Shown piece after piece: positions 1 through 6,379 of a stretch of DNA of 12,635 bases (positions are counted from its first letter, which is position 1; each line of letters begins with the position of its first letter). The translations under genes and the position numbers were made by a program. The notes under the pieces were generated by a model that saw only the letters and a list, made by a program, of their open reading frames with translations, did not search any database and was not told where the DNA came from. The DNA is from DASQPR01 sp035713725 (GTDB lineage Bacteria; Actinomycetota; Actinomycetes; Mycobacteriales; Micromonosporaceae): positions 1 through 12,635 of the forward strand of contig DASTMZ010000070.1 of the NCBI GenBank assembly GCA_035713725.1, given 5' to 3'.

Positions 1-2
1 TC

Positions 3-101
3 GACCAGTTCCGGCGCTACTGCGCGCTTGCGCCCGACTCGGCGTTCAAGACATGGGCGCAGACGTTGTTCGATCGGCCGGCACCACCGCTCGGCGCATG
101 A
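3..101 (+). CDS. C-terminal end of an unidentified protein (partial)
   Basis: A reading frame open from the window edge ends at TGA 99-101. Its 32 visible residues (DQFRRYCALAPDSAF, then KTWAQTLFDRPAPPLGA) have a mixed, protein-like composition with a Trp and several aromatics, unlike the Arg/Ala-rich shadow frames around it. The start lies outside the window, so the family cannot be named. It would run convergently into the GNAT gene, overlapping its last 56 bases (46-101); that overlap falls in the poorly conserved tail of the acetyltransferase. Confidence is moderate because only about 100 bases are visible and the overlap could instead mean one of the two ends is wrong. Confidence 0.45.
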   Translation, partial: DQFRRYCALAPDSAFKTWAQTLFDRPAPPLGA

Positions 102-673
102 CGATTCGCTTGCCCGGGTTTGGGTTCGGCTGCGCTGCGAATCCGGCGCGCTTGAACTGGCCGACCGTACCCGTGAAGTAGTCGCCGGACGCACTGCGGA
201 CGCCACCTGTCTCGACCGGATAGCCCTCGACGACGCGCGCGCCATGCTCGGCCGCCCATCCGACGGCCGCGTCGAGCAACGCGTGTGCGAGCCCCGCCCG
301 GCGATGCTTGCGGCCGATGAAAAAGCAGCTCACCGACCACACGCCGGGTTCGTCCGGATCGGTCGGCGCGATCGTGGTCGAGCGCAACAACCGTGGGTAC
401 GGCCTCGCGCGGCGCCACCGCGCACCAGCCCGCCGGCGTGCCGTCCACGTAGGCGAGCAGGCCAGTCGGCTCGCCACTCGCGACGATCCGCTCGAACTTC
501 GCCTTGTTGCCGGTCTCCGGCTTGCGAGCGGCGGCGCCCGCGCCCGCCGACCAGTCCTTGGCGCGCAGCCGCCACCACATGCACCAGCAGCCGCTATTGG
601 CGCCCCCGGCGCCGAAGAGCGTGCAGAGATCCGGCCATCGCGCGCTGTCCAGTGGCTCGATCGAGACCGTCAT
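46..673 (-). pseudogene. GNAT family N-acetyltransferase, interrupted by a single-base frameshift
   Basis: This is a GCN5-related acetyltransferase expected to move acetyl from acetyl-CoA to an unidentified substrate in the cytoplasm. Reading starts at ATG 673-671 after a good ribosome site (GAAGGAG), and the start overlaps the stop of the upstream small membrane gene as ATGA. The N-terminal half (WPDLCTLFGA, CWCMWWRLR, GLLAYVDGTPAGWCAVAPREA) reads in one frame. The C-terminal half (YPRLLRSTTIAP, GVWSVSCFFIGRKHRRAGLA with the acetyl-CoA loop RRAGLA, then ARVVEGYPVE, QFKRAGF, IVMRR) continues in another. The switch fits one extra base at about 400 (minus-strand context GAGGCC-G-TACCCA). Removing it restores REAYPRLLR, the sequence expected in this family. 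The stop is TGA at 48-46. It is either a recent pseudogene or a sequence error; family assignment is secure, functionality is not. Confidence 0.8.
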
Positions 674-849
674 CTCAGCTCCTTCAACACGTCGCTGGCG
701 ATCCCGTTGGCGATCGCGAGCCCGATCACGATCGCAACAATGACCGCCACGCTGCCAATGATCGCGGCGAGCGCACAGCCCCAGTTGGACGGCCCATGCG
801 GCGGCCGACCGCCCGACGCCTCGCCGTCGTCGTCATGCCAGGGATCCAC
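670..849 (-). CDS. Small single-pass membrane protein (59 aa)
   Basis: A short frame starts at GTG 849-847, six bases after the methyltransferase stop, with GGTAGG five bases upstream as a plausible ribosome site. It ends at TGA 672-670, overlapping the ATG of the acetyltransferase gene as ATGA, which implies translational coupling. The product has an acidic then Gly/Pro-rich N-terminus (MDPWHDDDGEASGG), one strong hydrophobic helix (about residues 24-49, CALAAIIGSVAVIVAIVIGL) and a short charged end (SDVLKELR). Two in-frame junctions and a clean hydrophobic span argue that it is real even though it is short. No family is recognised. A membrane anchor or small helper for the flanking enzymes is conceivable but only inference. 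Confidence 0.7.
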   Translation of the reverse strand: MDPWHDDDGEASGGRPPHGPSNWGCALAAIIGSVAVIVAIVIGLAIANGIASDVLKELR

Positions 850-855
850 AGCGGC

Positions 856-1638
856 CTACCGACATGCCAGGAAGCCCAGATGATTGCGGAATCGGAATGC
901 TCCGTCCCGCGCGATGATGTCGGACACGCGGGTCGCAACGCGCGCCAGGACCGCGTCGGAGGCGGCCGAGTCGCCGTACCACGGTGCGGTCGACGCGATG
1001 AACGCGACCACCGGCGCGGCGTCGGGCACCGCGACCGTACCGATGAGATCGTTGCGGTCCACGTCCCGGAAGTGGCGACGCGCGGCGACCTCCGCCTCAT
1101 CGAGGTTGAACCGTGTCGCGGTGTCGACAGGGCCGTCGATCGTGATTCCGACATCGGCGGCGGCCTGCGCGTGGACGTCGAGCAACTCCCGCTTGTGGCC
1201 GTCGGCGTTGGTCGAGATCAAGACGAAGCCGGCTGTGACGCGGGCTAGCTCGGCCAGTGCGGTGTCCGGGTGCTCGACGTGGTAAAGCATGTGCAGCGCG
1301 AGCGCGGCGTGGAATGCGTCCGTGCGGAACGGCAGCGCAGAAACGTTCGTCACGGCGGCCGGCGGTCCCGCGACGGACACCATGCCGCCGGACAGGTCAC
1401 AAGCGATGACCGGCCGCGCCGCCTGGGCGGCACGCAGCGCCTGCGTGTATCGGCCGGGTCCGCAACCCACGTCGAGCACCGGGCCGGCCACCCCGCGCAG
1501 TCGGCCGACCACCTCGCGGACCAGGTCGAACCGCGGAGTCTGGTACGCGTAGATCGCGGTCCGAGCGGCCAGCTTCGCCGGGTCGCGATATGCGTCGCCG
1601 ACCAGCACCCGGGGATCCGTGAACGCCGACTGCGCCAT
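856..1638 (-). CDS. Class I SAM-dependent methyltransferase
   Basis: The 260-residue product is a Rossmann-fold methyltransferase that would use S-adenosylmethionine on an unknown small molecule or cofactor. Motif I, the SAM-binding glycine loop, is at about residues 54-64 (VLDVGCGPGRY). The acidic end of strand beta-2 follows at 78-83 (VIACDLSGGM), and a motif II/III-like stretch lies at about 100-121 (SALPFRTDAFHAALALHMLYHV), as in the Methyltransf_11 (UbiE/ubiquinone-type) group. Length suits that group. The start ATG 1638-1636 has no strong ribosome site, and the gene lies 44 bases after bfr on the same strand, so it may be read from the bfr transcript. It is followed by the small membrane gene and the GNAT gene. 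Substrate cannot be told from sequence. Confidence 0.88.
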   Translation of the reverse strand: MAQSAFTDPRVLVGDAYRDPAKLAARTAIYAYQTPRFDLVREVVGRLRGVAGPVLDVGCGPGRYTQALRAAQAARPVIACDLSGGMVSVAGPPAAVTNVSALPFRTDAFHAALALHMLYHVEHPDTALAELARVTAGFVLISTNADGHKRELLDVHAQAAADVGITIDGPVDTATRFNLDEAEVAARRHFRDVDRNDLIGTVAVPDAAPVVAFIASTAPWYGDSAASDAVLARVATRVSDIIARDGAFRFRNHLGFLACR

Positions 1639-1682
1639 GCGGTCACGCTAGCCCCGACCACCGACGGCCGGTATGCCTGGTG

Positions 1683-2165
1683 CTACTCGGGGTCCGGGTG
1701 CTTCGTGACGTTCTGCAGGTAGAGCGGCTCGCCGAGCGTTTCGATGAGACCGAGCTGGGTCTCCAGGTAGTCGATGTGGTGTTCCTCGTCGGCAAGGATG
1801 TCCTCGAACACCTTCGCCGAGGTGATGTCGCCGACCGAGCGCATGTATTCGGCGCCGCGCCGCAGCCGGTCCACCGCTTCGACCTCGATCTGCATGTCGC
1901 ACCGGAACATCTCCGGCACTGTCTCGCCGATGCGCAGCGCGAAGAGCTTCTGGTAGTTCGGCAGTCCGTCGAGGAACAAGATGCGATCGGTGAGGACCTC
2001 CGCGTGTCGCATCTCGTCGATGGACTCGGCGCGGGTGTGGGCGGCGAGCGTCGTGAACCCCCAGTTTTCCTGCATACGGGCGTGCAGGAAGTACTGGTTG
2101 ATCGCGGTCAGCTCCGCGGTCAGTTGCTCGTTAAGGAACTCGATGACCCGGGCATCGCCCTGCAT
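1683..2165 (-). CDS. bfr: Bacterioferritin (haem-containing iron storage protein)
   Basis: Bacterioferritin oxidises Fe(II) at a di-iron ferroxidase centre and stores it as a mineral inside a 24-subunit cytoplasmic shell. All standard ligands are at canonical positions: E18, E51, H54, E94, E127 and H130 for the di-iron site, and M52 for haem. The 160-residue length is normal. I place the start at ATG 2165 because MQGD is the usual family N-terminus; a GTG five codons upstream (2180) is possible but adds atypical residues. A GGGGG stretch lies about 9 bases upstream. It follows bfd by 52 bases on the same strand, so the two form an operon controlled by the iron box upstream of bfd. The C-terminus ends HPDPE, close to the usual length. 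Confidence 0.97.
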   Translation of the reverse strand: MQGDARVIEFLNEQLTAELTAINQYFLHARMQENWGFTTLAAHTRAESIDEMRHAEVLTDRILFLDGLPNYQKLFALRIGETVPEMFRCDMQIEVEAVDRLRRGAEYMRSVGDITSAKVFEDILADEEHHIDYLETQLGLIETLGEPLYLQNVTKHPDPE

Positions 2166-2217
2166 GCCGTGAACCCCCACGCGTCGGTTACGCCGAAGCC
2201 TAAGCGAATTCGGGTGA

Positions 2218-2415
2218 TTAGGCGGCGATTGGCACGCGTACCAGGCGATCTTCGCCCTCGATGTCCTCGATCAGCTCGCAGATGCGATCGAGGCACGTGC
2301 CACAGCCGGTACCCGCGCCGCAGGCGTCGCCGACGGACTCCTCGGTACGCGCGCCACGGCGGATCGCGGCGCGTACGTCGGACTCCCGTACGCGTTCGCA
2401 GATGCACGTGTACAT
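2218..2415 (-). CDS. bfd: Bacterioferritin-associated ferredoxin
   Basis: This 65-residue protein carries a [2Fe-2S] cluster and, by analogy with characterised Bfd, docks on bacterioferritin and passes electrons to the stored ferric mineral so that iron is released. The four cluster ligands are visible as C4, C6, C38 and C41 (TCICE near the start; GTGCGTC later), the same spacing as in enterobacterial Bfd; an extra Cys is at 32. The BFD-like [2Fe-2S] fold spans the first 50 or so residues, followed by an acidic stretch (ELIEDIEGED) and a short tail. The start ATG 2415-2413 has a strong ribosome site (GGAGG, five bases away). It is the first gene of the bfd-bfr operon. Confidence 0.96.
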   Translation of the reverse strand: MYTCICERVRESDVRAAIRRGARTEESVGDACGAGTGCGTCLDRICELIEDIEGEDRLVRVPIAA

Positions 2416-2471
2416 GCGCCCTCCGGTCCGGGTGATCGCGCCGATCGCGGTGGTCGTTTACCGATGACCAC

Positions 2472-2490
2472 TTAGGCAAGGCCAACCTCA
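2472..2490. promoter_or_regulatory. IdeR/DtxR-type iron box upstream of bfd-bfr
   Basis: The 19 bases TTAGGCAAGGCCAACCTCA match the IdeR/DmdR palindrome TTAGGTTAGGCTAACCTAA at 15 of 19 positions. A second, weaker site (TAAGGTTGCCCTAAC, 2492-2506) sits immediately beside it, giving a tandem arrangement. The box ends 57 bases upstream of the bfd start. In mycobacteria IdeR with Fe(II) activates ferritin/bacterioferritin promoters from tandem upstream boxes while repressing siderophore genes. By that precedent this operon should be induced when iron is plentiful, though position alone does not prove activation over repression. Confidence 0.8.
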
Positions 2491-2590
2491 GTAAGGTTGC
2501 CCTAACGGGCCGGGTTTGGCAACACTCGTGTGCTGCGCCTCACGGACTTGATCTGCACGGTGACCTGGGATGACGTACCCAGCTTTGTTT

Positions 2591-2610
2591 CCCGGCACCG
2601 ACCGCCAGGG
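2591..2610 (-). terminator. Weak hairpin directly after the kinase stop codon
   Basis: Immediately downstream of the kinase TGA (2613-2611) the minus strand can fold CCCTGGC against GCCGGG with a 7-base loop and one bulge. It is followed by A-rich rather than T-rich sequence, so it is not a classic intrinsic terminator. It is the only candidate stop signal seen between the kinase and the bfd promoter. Confidence 0.25.
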
Positions 2611-4692
2611 TCAGGGCAGCACCCAGATCTGGACCTGGCTGCCCTGCGGTGCCGTCGAATTGGGCGGCGGGTTCTGCTGCCGTACGACGCCACCTGGGAT
2701 CTCAACCACGACGACGACCTGGAATCCCGCGTCCTGAAGCGTCTTGGTGGCCTGGTCCTTGGTCTGCCCGGTCACGTCGGGCACCTGCAGCTGCGGCGGG
2801 CCGGTACTGACCGAGAGGATGACCGTGTCGCCCGGCACCGCGCCGGAGCCGGCCGGCGGCTTTTGATCGAAGACCTGCCCGGCGGGCGCCGCGTTGGCGG
2901 CCTGCGTCTGCGCCACGACCATGCCGAGCGCGGTCAGTTGCTGACTGGCCGTGTTGAAGTCCAGCCCGCGTACGTTTGGCACCGTGATCGGTGCCTTGCC
3001 CTTGCTGACCTGCACGGTGACCTGCGTGTTCGGTGGCACGACGGTCCCCGGCTTCGGCGACAGCGAGATCACGTAGCCGGACGGATACGTGTCGCTGTAC
3101 GCGTCGGTCCGTTTGATCTGCATCTTCAGCTGCGTCAGATCGCTTTGTACGGTGTCAAAGCTCTCGCCGACGTCGTTCGGAACGGTGTACCGCTCCGGAC
3201 CGCGGGACAACGTCAGCGTGATTGCCGCACCCCGACGGATTCGGACGTCTGGACCGGGTTGCTGGGTGACCACGGTGTTCTTCGGGATCTTCTCCTCGAA
3301 CAACGGCGTCCCGTAACGCACCTCGAAGCCGAGCTTGTGCGCCATCGCAGCGGCCTGCGCCTGCGTCTGCCCGACGAGCTGCGGCGTCGTCGTGTACCGG
3401 CCGAACCCGAACCACCAGCCGGTCAGCGAGACGACCAGCGCCAGCACGGCAAGCGACGCGAAGAACGTCCGGCGTCCGTTTCGTCGCGACATCAATCGGT
3501 CGAACCAGCCGATGAAGCCGTGGGTACCGGCCCAGTCGTGACCGTACGTACGGGTCGATGCGTTTGCGCGGCTCGGCCCAGCGCCGGTGTGGCCCGCGCT
3601 TCGCTCGCGGTTCCGATCCGGCAGTCGCGACCAGGACGGCCGTCCGCCGTCCGAGCCGCCGGAACTCCCGCCGGCGTTGCCGCCACGGCGCGAGCGACTG
3701 TGCGACGTACCGCTTTCGGTGCCGCCGCGGCGCCGGCCGACGCGCGATCCCGCGGCGGAACCGAGCAGGCCGACCGCGACCGTCGGCGCGGCGACCGTCT
3801 TGTCGGAAAGCGCCGACTGTCCGTCGAGCCGATCGTGAGTGGCCTGAACCTCGGTCAACATCACACCGGCGTCGCTCGGACGCGCCGATCGATCCCGGCG
3901 GGTGGCGTGCTGGACGAGTTCGTCGATGCCGGCCGGGAGACCCGGAACGTACTTGGACGGCGGCGGTACGTCCTGGTCGACGTGTGCCCACGCGACGTCG
4001 ATCGGCTTCGCCGCGTCGTACGGCACCCGGCCGGTGAGCATCTCGAACAGCACGATGCCGACCGAGTAGACGTCGGAGCGCGGGTCGGCTTCGCCATCAC
4101 TGACCAGCTCAGGCGCCACGTAGGCGACGGTCGCCAGAAGCTGGCCTTCGCCGTCGTCGGCGCTCGCCTCGACCGCTCGGGCCAGCCCGAAGTCGGCCAC
4201 CTTCACCACCGCGTCGGCCAGGTTGGTGCCGGTCGGCGACATCGCGATCAGGACATTTTCCGGCTTTACGTCGCGATGGATGACACCCGAGCGGTGCGCC
4301 GCCGCGATCGCCGCGAGCATCTGCTCGAGTATGGGCAGCGCCTCAGCGGGCGGCATGCGCCGTTCCTCGGCAAGCATGTCGCGTAGCGTCTTGCCGCGTA
4401 CGTACTCCATCACCAGGTACGGCAGCCCGTTGTGCGTACCTTGGTCGTAGACCGCGACGACGTTCGGGTGGGTCAGACGAGCGATCGTCTTCGCTTCCCA
4501 TGTGAACCGCTCCACGAAACGCGGGTCGTCGGCCTGACTCGGGTGAATGATCTTCAATGCCACGGTGCGCTCGAGGCGCTCGTCGGTCGCGGTGTACACG
4601 GTCGCCATGCCGCCGGTCGCGACGCGTCCACGAATCCGGTAGCGCCCGTCGACGAGCGCACCGATCCAGTTGTCCGCGACCCTCGTACTCAT
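2611..4692 (-). CDS. PASTA-domain Ser/Thr protein kinase (PknL/PknB type)
   Basis: A 693-residue transmembrane eukaryotic-like kinase. The cytoplasmic kinase domain (about 18-280) has the glycine loop (GRVATGGMATVY), catalytic K47, E66, the catalytic loop HRDVKPEN with D141 and N146, and DFG at 167-169, so it looks active. A Ser/Gly/Arg-rich linker follows, then one membrane helix (FFASLAVLALVVSLTGWWF) and four extracellular PASTA repeats (VGQ, VPNDVGES, VPNVRG and VPDVTG units), which bind peptidoglycan fragments in related kinases. I chose ATG 4692, giving MSTRVADNW; an in-frame upstream start at 4764 would overlap the preceding gene and add an atypical Arg-rich leader. Neither start has a strong ribosome site. 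Divergent neighbour 5283-5645 resembles Rv2175c, the substrate of mycobacterial PknL, which suggests this is the PknL orthologue with PASTA repeats retained. Confidence 0.95.
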   Translation of the reverse strand: MSTRVADNWIGALVDGRYRIRGRVATGGMATVYTATDERLERTVALKIIHPSQADDPRFVERFTWEAKTIARLTHPNVVAVYDQGTHNGLPYLVMEYVRGKTLRDMLAEERRMPPAEALPILEQMLAAIAAAHRSGVIHRDVKPENVLIAMSPTGTNLADAVVKVADFGLARAVEASADDGEGQLLATVAYVAPELVSDGEADPRSDVYSVGIVLFEMLTGRVPYDAAKPIDVAWAHVDQDVPPPSKYVPGLPAGIDELVQHATRRDRSARPSDAGVMLTEVQATHDRLDGQSALSDKTVAAPTVAVGLLGSAAGSRVGRRRGGTESGTSHSRSRRGGNAGGSSGGSDGGRPSWSRLPDRNRERSAGHTGAGPSRANASTRTYGHDWAGTHGFIGWFDRLMSRRNGRRTFFASLAVLALVVSLTGWWFGFGRYTTTPQLVGQTQAQAAAMAHKLGFEVRYGTPLFEEKIPKNTVVTQQPGPDVRIRRGAAITLTLSRGPERYTVPNDVGESFDTVQSDLTQLKMQIKRTDAYSDTYPSGYVISLSPKPGTVVPPNTQVTVQVSKGKAPITVPNVRGLDFNTASQQLTALGMVVAQTQAANAAPAGQVFDQKPPAGSGAVPGDTVILSVSTGPPQLQVPDVTGQTKDQATKTLQDAGFQVVVVVEIPGGVVRQQNPPPNSTAPQGSQVQIWVLP

Positions 4693-4703
4693 CGGCTGGC
4701 AGT

Positions 4704-5129
4704 CTAAGCGGCGCCGGGTATGGGCGTCGACGGGATCGAGTGCGAGTGTCGCGTGTCGGCCCAACTAGCTGGGTCTTCATAGGCCGCTGCGGCAGCGGTA
4801 CCGACCCGGCCGCCGGCCAAGTCGGGCGGCTCGGGCGGCTCGGGCGGCTCGGGCGCGGCGGCCGAGGCCGGCGACGGTGCCGTGCCGACCGGCTGGACCG
4901 CGGCCGAGCCTCTCGCGACCCCGACGAGCAGGACAATGCCCGTCACCACGATCGCGAGAAGGGCGAACGCGGCGATCGCGCTCGCCCGAGTCCGGTACCG
5001 AGTCTGATGGCGGTACGCGTCATACTCGGCGAACTCCACATCCAGCCCGAGGCGCCACCGGTCGAAACGCGACGTGACGTCGACGGCGATCGACCGCGCG
5101 CGAGCGACAATGCGTCGGCACCTTGCCAT
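4704..5129 (-). CDS. Small membrane protein with Pro/Glu-rich tail, upstream of the kinase
   Basis: The 141-residue frame has a basic N-terminal stretch (RCRRIVARARSIAVDV), a segment typical of a conserved cytoplasmic region (SRFDRWRLGLDVEFAEYDAYR), one membrane helix (SAIAAFALLAIVVTGIVLLV) and an outward low-complexity tail with three PPE units encoded by a 9-base repeat at about 4822-4850. Its stop (4706-4704) is 11 bases before the chosen kinase start, so the pair is probably co-transcribed. The start is uncertain: ATG 5129 is used because third-position G/C drops upstream in this frame, but a different frame between about 5268 and 5115 looks coding-like, so the N-terminus may be longer through a frameshift. 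No family is recognised; a kinase partner or substrate is only inference. Confidence 0.6.
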   Translation of the reverse strand: MARCRRIVARARSIAVDVTSRFDRWRLGLDVEFAEYDAYRHQTRYRTRASAIAAFALLAIVVTGIVLLVGVARGSAAVQPVGTAPSPASAAAPEPPEPPEPPDLAGGRVGTAAAAAYEDPASWADTRHSHSIPSTPIPGAA

Positions 5130-5282
5130 CGCGGACTGCGGCGCCTTCATCCTCGGCCACCCGGCCCGGGGCCAAGACCTCGCGGCATGCCCCTGGAACC
5201 ATCGAGACCAGGGCAGACGTCGGCGACGCGCCGATCGTCGTTGCCTTCGCCACAACCGGCGCGGTCATGGCATCGTGTAACG

Positions 5283-5645
5283 GTGAGTGAATCGATGACC
5301 GCCAGAGCGGTCGCCGCACCCGCCGAGTGGTTGACACTGCCGGACATCGCCGAGAGGTTCGGCGTGAAGGTGACGCGGGTCCACCAGATGATCCGCGATC
5401 GGGAGCTCATCGCCGCCCGCCGTGACGGAGTGCTGCAGGTCCCGTCCGAGCTCGTCGCGAACGCCACCGTGCGCAAGCACCTCCCAGGCGTACTCAATCT
5501 GATGCACGACGCTGGGTACAACGACGAAGAGACCATGCGGTGGCTGTTCACCGCCGACACGTCGTTGCCTGGTACGCCGGCGGGCGCCCTGAGTGGTCCG
5601 CTCGCCACCGAGGTGAAGCGGCGCGCCCAGGCGCTGGGCTTCTAG
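5283..5645 (+). CDS. Rv2175c-family winged-helix DNA-binding protein, probable kinase substrate
   Basis: A 120-residue protein with an N-terminal helix-turn-helix (WLTLPDIAERFGVKVTRVHQMIRDRELIAARRDG, read here in two parts around residues 20-53) and the C-terminal domain typical of Rv2175c: LPGVLNLMHDAGYNDEE, MRWLF, then KRRAQALGF at the end. In M. tuberculosis Rv2175c binds DNA and is phosphorylated on an N-terminal Thr by PknL; the flexible N-terminus here offers a Thr and Ser (SESMTARA). Start choice: GTG 5283 is the first in frame; ATG 5295 is also possible, with GGTGA eight bases before it. It lies divergent from the kinase and begins a plus-strand operon, the next gene starting 9 bases after its stop. 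Family call is firm; phosphorylation here is inferred from homology and context. Confidence 0.9.
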   Translation: MSESMTARAVAAPAEWLTLPDIAERFGVKVTRVHQMIRDRELIAARRDGVLQVPSELVANATVRKHLPGVLNLMHDAGYNDEETMRWLFTADTSLPGTPAGALSGPLATEVKRRAQALGF

Positions 5646-5654
5646 CCTGCCCTG

Positions 5655-6035
5655 ATGCGCCACGTCACGTATCTCGCCGTGTTGGTCGGCTGTGCGTGCG
5701 GGGCGCTCTGGGTTGAGCCGGTGCTTCACGTAAACGTGCTGCGCCGGTGGCGCAGGCTCGGGCTGACGGTCGGCGTCATTGTGTTGCTGTTCGGTGGATG
5801 GGACGTCGCGGCCATCGCCGCTGGACACTGGCACTATGACCAGGCCTGGGTGACCGGGCTTTCCCTGCCCGGCCATCTGCCGATCGAAGAGCTGTTGTTC
5901 TTCATCGTGGTGCCGTCCGCGTCGATCCTCGGCTTCGAAGCGGTCCGCGCGGTTCGAGGCAGCAGGTCCCCGGCCGGCGACGAGCAGCCACGCGAGCGTG
6001 CCGTTGACGAGCGCATCGGCGGTGACGAGCCGTGA
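5655..6035 (+). CDS. crtYc: Lycopene cyclase subunit, first half (CrtYc type)
   Basis: A 126-residue membrane protein of the heterodimeric lycopene cyclase family (CarR domain) that ends linear carotenoids with rings, working with the next gene product. It shows about three membrane helices (HVTYLAVLVGCACGALWV, GLTVGVIVLLFGGWDV, ELLFFIVVPSASILGF) and the family motif PIEELLFF at 76-83 with acidic residues E78/E79. The GHWHYD stretch at 57-62 is also typical. The hydrophilic end (GDEQPRERAVDERIGGDEP) is low-conservation. It starts 9 bases after the Rv2175c-like gene and its stop overlaps the next start as GTGA, so the two halves should be made together. No other carotenoid gene (crtE, crtB, crtI) is visible in the window. 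Beta versus epsilon ring specificity cannot be read from sequence. Confidence 0.9.
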   Translation: MRHVTYLAVLVGCACGALWVEPVLHVNVLRRWRRLGLTVGVIVLLFGGWDVAAIAAGHWHYDQAWVTGLSLPGHLPIEELLFFIVVPSASILGFEAVRAVRGSRSPAGDEQPRERAVDERIGGDEP

Positions 6036-6379
6036 CGTACACCGTCGCCGTACTGGTCGGCGTGGCGGGAGCGCTCGCCGTCGATCTCGCCATCCTGCGT
6101 ACCCGGCTCGTGACACGGCAGGTCTTCTGGTTGACCTACCCGATCGTGCTGGTCGCGCAGTTGCTCGCCAACGGTGTGCTGACCGGCGTGGGAGTCGTGC
6201 GCTACGACCCACACGCGATCATCGGTGTGCACATAGCATTCGCCCCGGTGGAGGATCTGTTCTTCGGCTTTACGCTGGTCCTGGTCACCTTGTCCGTCTG
6301 GGTCTGGCTCGGCCGTCGCGGCTTGGATCGGCTCCCCATGGCCGGGGATGGCGCCCGACGAGGGGCGAAGCACCAATGA
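6032..6379 (+). CDS. crtYd: Lycopene cyclase subunit, second half (CrtYd type)
   Basis: A 115-residue partner of the preceding protein, homologous to it by ancient duplication. It has helices at about 3-22, 30-50 and 68-93 and the matching motif PVEDLFFGF at 72-80 with acidic residues E74/D75. The RYDP segment (57-60) occupies the place of GHWHYD in the first subunit. The start is GTG 6032-6034, overlapping the previous stop as GTGA; its own stop overlaps the RNase start as ATGA. Together the halves correspond to the two-subunit cyclases of actinobacteria and to the fused N-terminal domain of fungal bifunctional cyclase/phytoene synthases. Confidence 0.9.
   Translation: MTYTVAVLVGVAGALAVDLAILRTRLVTRQVFWLTYPIVLVAQLLANGVLTGVGVVRYDPHAIIGVHIAFAPVEDLFFGFTLVLVTLSVWVWLGRRGLDRLPMAGDGARRGAKHQ

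Noticed and set aside
28..1248. 406-residue plus-strand frame, open across the acetyltransferase and methyltransferase
   Set aside because: Arg/Arg-Ala-rich, no ribosome site, no recognisable motif; it is antisense to genes with clear domain evidence.
2530..4386. 618-residue plus-strand frame opposite the kinase
   Set aside because: Shadow of a high-GC gene; the kinase strand has all catalytic motifs and four PASTA repeats.
4557..5282. In-frame N-terminal extension of the Rv2175c-like protein
   Set aside because: The extension is Arg/Pro-rich shadow sequence overlapping the kinase and the small membrane gene; family N-termini begin near 5283-5295.
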